Of a DNA stretch of 64,000 nt, positions 60,605 through 64,000 are shown piece by piece (the stretch's first letter is position 1; each line of letters begins with the position of its first letter). The notes beneath the pieces were generated by a model. It was not told the DNA's origin, did not search any database, and saw only the letters and a program-made list of their open reading frames with translations. Source of the DNA: an uncultured Clostridia bacterium (lineage in GTDB: Bacteria > Bacillota > Clostridia > TANB77 > CAG-508). Made by a program: the position numbers and the translations under genes. Location of the stretch: positions 1 to 64,000 of the forward strand of contig CAKPKQ010000004.1 of NCBI GenBank assembly GCA_934167305.1, written 5' to 3'.

Positions 60605-61039
60605 ATGGTCAAATCAGTTATAAAAGAAATATTTATAATGTTACTATTATGTATTGCAATTGTATTAATTTTAGGAGTTATTTTCTACAATTATATTCCT
60701 ACAAACAAGGCTATACCAAATAAATTAGCCGAATACACTACACCAGAAAATATTAACTCAAAAATTGAAGAAGTAACACTTGAAAATAAAACAGAAGAAA
60801 TTACTTATCAAATTGATAGTACAGATTTAAAATTATATAGAGAAACACATGGATATACAACTGGAAAGGTAAACCCATTTTCAGCAAGTACAAGTGTAGA
60901 TAATGTTGAAAATAATACACAAAATAATAATCAAAATAGTCAAAATACAACAGGGGGAAATACACAAGGAAATAATGATGTAAAAAATGTTGATCCAAAT
61001 TCAACAGGAACATTTTACAATAATACCCCTACAAAATAA
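60605..61039 (+). CDS. Unassigned membrane-anchored pilus-operon protein
   Basis: The 144-residue protein has one membrane helix (about 8-29), a short extracellular segment and an Asn/Gln/Thr-rich tail. It is in the place of PilP in the usual pilMNOP order, but no PilP domain is visible. It lies 24 bases after the PilO-like gene. Its low-complexity tail resembles that of the PilO-like protein. Confidence 0.65.
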   Translation: MVKSVIKEIFIMLLLCIAIVLILGVIFYNYIPTNKAIPNKLAEYTTPENINSKIEEVTLENKTEEITYQIDSTDLKLYRETHGYTTGKVNPFSASTSVDNVENNTQNNNQNSQNTTGGNTQGNNDVKNVDPNSTGTFYNNTPTK

Positions 61040-61105
61040 TTAGTGGTTATATTTATTATTTAAATATATACAAATAAATCTAAAGAGGAAAGGAGTGAAA
61101 CACTT

Positions 61106-61525
61106 ATGAGAAATGAAAGAGGTATTACATTAATAGCTTTAGTAGTTACTATAGTTGTTTTATTAATTTTAGCAGGAGTAACAATTACTTATGCTTTAGG
61201 AGATAATGGATTATTTGGTAGTGCAAACAAAGCTGAATTAGCATCAGTTAAATCTACATTTACAGATGCTATAAGTAATGCACAAGCTGAATGCTTAATC
61301 AAATCATATGATACAGAGCAAACAGTACCAACAGCAGCAGCAGATCTTTTAACATTAGTTAAAAATTATTTGCCAGATGCTTGGAAAACAGCTACAACAT
61401 CAACTGATTTATCATTCACAGATAATAAATTAGGCGGAACAATTTCTACAACAGTTAATGGTAAAAATTATACTGTAACTGTAGAAAATGGTGCAGTTAA
61501 ATCTGTAGAAAAAGTTGAAGCATAA
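61106..61525 (+). CDS. Type IV major pilin candidate
   Basis: The 139-residue prepilin has a short leader (MRNERG), cleavage expected after Gly6, and hydrophobic helix ITLIALVVTIVVLLILAG. The rest is a small globular domain with a helix (ALGDNGLFGSANKAELASVK) and beta strands near the C-terminus (ISTTVNGKNYTVTVENG). Ala stands at +5 in place of the usual Glu. It has the strongest ribosome binding site of the operon (AAAGGAGTGA) and a hairpin after it, both as expected for the major subunit. Confidence 0.85.
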   Translation: MRNERGITLIALVVTIVVLLILAGVTITYALGDNGLFGSANKAELASVKSTFTDAISNAQAECLIKSYDTEQTVPTAAADLLTLVKNYLPDAWKTATTSTDLSFTDNKLGGTISTTVNGKNYTVTVENGAVKSVEKVEA

Positions 61526-61546
61526 GTTTGAATAAAAATTCAATTA

Positions 61547-61583
61547 TAATTTAGGCATATGCATAATGTATATGCCTCAAATT
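61547..61583 (+). other. Hairpin after the major pilin gene
   Basis: TAATTTAGGCATAT pairs with ATATGCCTCAAATTA (one bulge). There is no T-run, so it probably stabilises pilin mRNA or lets part of transcription continue to the peptidase gene. Confidence 0.65.
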
Positions 61584-61601
61584 ATATTATAGGTAGGAAA
61601 A

Positions 61602-62417
61602 ATGAATATAGTATTATACACTTTAATTTTTATTATAGGAACGTTATTTGGAAGTTTTTTTACATTAGCAGTTTATCGTATACCATTAGGAAAAGACATA
61701 ACACATGAACGTTCTTTTTGCCCAAATTGTAATCACAAGTTACAATTTTTAGACTTAATACCTATTTTAAGCTATATATTTTTAGGCGGAAAATGTAGAT
61801 ATTGTAAACAAAAAATACGTCCGAGATATCTTTTACTAGAAACAATGTCAGGAGTAATTTTTGTTTTATTTGCTGTGTCTTTAAAAATTAATATATTTAC
61901 AACTAATATAAATACATGGATTTATTTTATATTTGGAATACTATATTTAGTAAGCTTATTTATTATTGCTGGAATAGATAAAGAAAGAATTAAAGTTCAA
62001 AAATCAGTATTGTTATTTGGCTTTATTATACAAGCTATATATATAATTTATCTATATATAGTAGAAAAAGATTTTAATATATATAGATATGTTATATATT
62101 TAACTATTATATGTATATTGGTTTTAATAGATGTATTATTTTTACGTAAAAAAGCAGAAAATAGTTATGCAGTAGAAAACTTATTACTTTGTATGTTACT
62201 TTTAGGCTTTACATATGAAATAACAACAATATTAACAATTACATATACATTAATTTGTATATCATTACAACTTATATTAAGCAAAATAAAATTTAAATCA
62301 AATAAAATTGTAAAAAAAGAAAACGAACAAGAAAAAATACCAATTGCATTTTATTTGTGTGTAACAAACATTATATGTTTAATAATAACAAATTTTATTA
62401 TGTTTTATGAATTATAA
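61602..62417 (+). CDS. pilD: Prepilin peptidase, variant active site
   Basis: The 271-residue membrane protein has the N-terminal prepilin peptidase part with FGSFFTLAVYRIPLGKD and the zinc-type cysteines CPNC (40-43) and CRYC (65-68), then about seven helices. The first catalytic Asp is present (D126 in AGIDKERI). The second, in the G-x-G-D motif of A24 peptidases, is not: the matching place reads NSYAVENLL (187-195). Activity may rely on another residue or be lost. It should process the pilin and the other prepilin-like proteins. Confidence 0.8.
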   Translation: MNIVLYTLIFIIGTLFGSFFTLAVYRIPLGKDITHERSFCPNCNHKLQFLDLIPILSYIFLGGKCRYCKQKIRPRYLLLETMSGVIFVLFAVSLKINIFTTNINTWIYFIFGILYLVSLFIIAGIDKERIKVQKSVLLFGFIIQAIYIIYLYIVEKDFNIYRYVIYLTIICILVLIDVLFLRKKAENSYAVENLLLCMLLLGFTYEITTILTITYTLICISLQLILSKIKFKSNKIVKKENEQEKIPIAFYLCVTNIICLIITNFIMFYEL

Positions 62418-62437
62418 AAATTTTTAAAGAGGAAAAT

Positions 62438-62851
62438 ATGGCTAGAAATAAAATTAATTTAAGATCAAATAAAGGCTTTACAATGCAAGATTTGATTGTT
62501 GCAATGTCTATTTTTACAATATTTGCAGGAATAGTTGGGACGATGTTAGTTGCCACATTTAAAATTCAATCAGACAGTCAAGTAGATGAAGTTGCAACAT
62601 TGTATGCAATACAAATAACAGAATATATAGACAAAACAAGCTATGATGAAGTAGATGAAGAATTAGCAGGAAAGGTTGTAAAAAAATTCGGTATTCCTGA
62701 TAACTTTACTGTTGAAATATCTACAGAAGACTATAACCCTAATAATGAAGATAAAACTTATGTTAAAAAAGTAAAAACAAATATTATATATACATTTGCT
62801 TCAAATACAAGAAACATTACTATTGAAAGATTAAAGGTTAGAGAGTTATGA
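62438..62851 (+). CDS. Minor pilin (pseudopilin)
   Basis: The 137-residue protein has a prepilin leader RSNKG before FTMQDLIVAMSIFTIFAGIV, with Asp at +5, and a mixed soluble domain. It most likely forms part of the pilus tip complex. It overlaps the next gene by four bases (ATGA). Confidence 0.78.
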   Translation: MARNKINLRSNKGFTMQDLIVAMSIFTIFAGIVGTMLVATFKIQSDSQVDEVATLYAIQITEYIDKTSYDEVDEELAGKVVKKFGIPDNFTVEISTEDYNPNNEDKTYVKKVKTNIIYTFASNTRNITIERLKVREL

Positions 62852-63297
62852 GAAATTATAATATGAAATCAGAAAAAGGTGTTACATTAACTGCATTAGT
62901 TATATATGTTGTTGTGGCAACTGTTGTAATAGGTGCATTAGCTATAATAAGCTCATATTTTTATTCAAATATGGGGTATGTAAAAGACCAAACTGAATAT
63001 GTATCTGAATACAACAAATTTAATATGTTTTTTATACAAGATGTAAAAAACAATAAAACTGCAGAAGTTACAGATTATAAAATAACTTTTGAAGATGGAA
63101 CAGTATATGAATATAAACTAAAAGCGATATACCGTAATGATGAAGAAATTGCAACAAAAATAGAAGATGCTTTATTTACATCAGATACCTATACAGTTAA
63201 TAATACTACTAAAAATTTAATAGGTGTAAGTTTACAAGTTGGAACTGAAAAAAAATTATATGAAAAGAAAATAGAATATGTATTAAAATACTGGTAA
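62848..63297 (+). CDS. Minor pilin (pseudopilin)
   Basis: The 149-residue protein has the leader MRNYNMKSEKG before VTLTALVIYVVVATVVIGAL, with Ala at +5, then a charged region and a C-terminal beta part (IGVSLQVGTEKKLYEKK). It is coupled to the preceding minor pilin gene. Role in the initiation complex is inferred from position. Confidence 0.75.
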   Translation: MRNYNMKSEKGVTLTALVIYVVVATVVIGALAIISSYFYSNMGYVKDQTEYVSEYNKFNMFFIQDVKNNKTAEVTDYKITFEDGTVYEYKLKAIYRNDEEIATKIEDALFTSDTYTVNNTTKNLIGVSLQVGTEKKLYEKKIEYVLKYW

Positions 63298-63388
63298 TTT
63301 ATTGTAAATAACAAAAAAATATATATATTTGAAAGTTTTCATAGTATAATAAATATGAACAAATGAAAAGGTGAAAGGAGAATTGCAA

Positions 63389-64000
63389 ATGGAAAAAAGA
63401 CAACCAATGGGGATTGAACTTGTTAAAAGAGGAATTGTAACAGAAGATGACATTGAAAAAGCATTAGATTATCAAAAAACTCATTCTAACAAGAAAATAG
63501 GAGACATTTTAAATATTTTAGGATTATGTGATCCAAATATATTAGTAAATGCAGTAGGTGAAATATTAGGTGAAAAAGCAATTTACTTACTTGAAAAAGA
63601 TATTAGAGTTGACGTGTTAGAGTATGTTTCTTTAGATCTAGTAAAACAAAATAAAGCTGTACCTTTTGAAATTGGCTCAGGAAAAATTAAGGTTTGTTTT
63701 GCAGATACATCAAATAGAAGATCTATAGAAGTTATTAGACTTTTGTTATTAAATAAAGGTTTAGTAATGGAGAAATACATAACTTTTGAAAGTAATATTG
63801 AAAAAATAATTGATTCATTGGAAGGTAATACTTCAGGAGATATTGATACAAGTGCAGATATTTCAGGACTTGTAGATAGTATTATAAAAGCTGCAATGGA
63901 AAAAAGAGCAAGTGATATACATATAGAGCCACTTGAAAAAATGGTAAGAGTTAGATATAGAATAGATGGACAACTTGTTACAGCAGCACAGATTGATAAA
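63389..64000 (+). CDS. pilB: Type IV pilus assembly ATPase PilB, N-terminal part
   Basis: The first 204 residues are inside the window. They hold the MshEN/GspE-II N-terminal domain (GIELVKRGIVTEDDIEKAL, then NILGLCDPNILVNAV and AVPFEIGSGKIKVCFAD) and the start of the secretion ATPase domain (KRASDIHIEPLEKMVRVRYR). Walker motifs are beyond the window end. PilB powers pilus extension; MshEN domains can bind c-di-GMP. AAAGGAG precedes ATG 63389. Confidence 0.92.
   Translation, partial: MEKRQPMGIELVKRGIVTEDDIEKALDYQKTHSNKKIGDILNILGLCDPNILVNAVGEILGEKAIYLLEKDIRVDVLEYVSLDLVKQNKAVPFEIGSGKIKVCFADTSNRRSIEVIRLLLLNKGLVMEKYITFESNIEKIIDSLEGNTSGDIDTSADISGLVDSIIKAAMEKRASDIHIEPLEKMVRVRYRIDGQLVTAAQIDK

Overview
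The window looks like the chromosome of a low-G+C, Gram-positive anaerobe of the Clostridia, probably an uncultured gut lineage (inference). The supporting signs are strong A/T bias in codons and spacers, AGGAGG-type ribosome binding sites with ATG, GTG and TTG starts, many consensus -35/-10 promoters and intrinsic terminators, gene order gdpP-rplI-dnaB, a SpoVD/FtsI-type PBP with PASTA domains, a SleB-family hydrolase and a PilB-type pilus operon. Most of the window is ordinary core genome.

Layout. 1-7.2 kb: end of a TatD nuclease, LemA, a G5/SleB cell-wall hydrolase, exonuclease III with a cluster of palindromic repeats at its 3' end, an AI-2E-type permease, a two-component system and a small membrane protein. 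7.2-15.2 kb: rpoB-rpoC behind a long leader with two terminator-like hairpins. 15-17 kb: an unrecognised G+C-richer gene and a ComEC-like metallo-hydrolase with DUF3006. 17-24 kb: gdpP, rplI, dnaB, a short tilS and ftsH, with two odd hairpin elements sharing arm sequence. 24-31 kb: a frameshifted prepilin-like protein with a dockerin-like tail, PBP plus HD-GYP, a pseudopilin-like protein, rnhB and pyrimidine-nucleoside phosphorylase. 31-39 kb: an LPXTG protein, rpsB-tsf, an EEP-family hydrolase, a membrane protein and two pseudouridine synthases.

39-45.5 kb is the most unusual part. Between a replication-relaxation-like protein and a VirD4/TraG-like ATPase lies a very A/T-rich RiPP-type operon. 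It has a 58-residue Cys-free precursor with five Tyr-x-Asp motifs, missed by ordinary gene finding, then a radical SAM/SPASM enzyme, an HPr-kinase-like protein and an aminoglycoside-phosphotransferase-fold kinase. The radical SAM frame is broken by one extra base exactly in the SPASM CX3C motif. I do not recognise this combination as a described RiPP class.

45.6-58 kb: a SpoVB/MurJ-type flippase, HU, an alanine-racemase-family enzyme paired with a D-aspartate-ligase-like ATP-grasp enzyme, a kinase-like three-gene operon, a Fic-protein remnant beside tRNA-Leu(UAA), inorganic pyrophosphatase, a TPR protein and UppP. 58-64 kb: a compact type IV pilus operon (PilM-PilN fusion, PilO-like, major pilin, prepilin peptidase, two minor pilins, PilB cut by the window edge). 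Its peptidase lacks the usual second catalytic Asp and its pilins lack Glu5.
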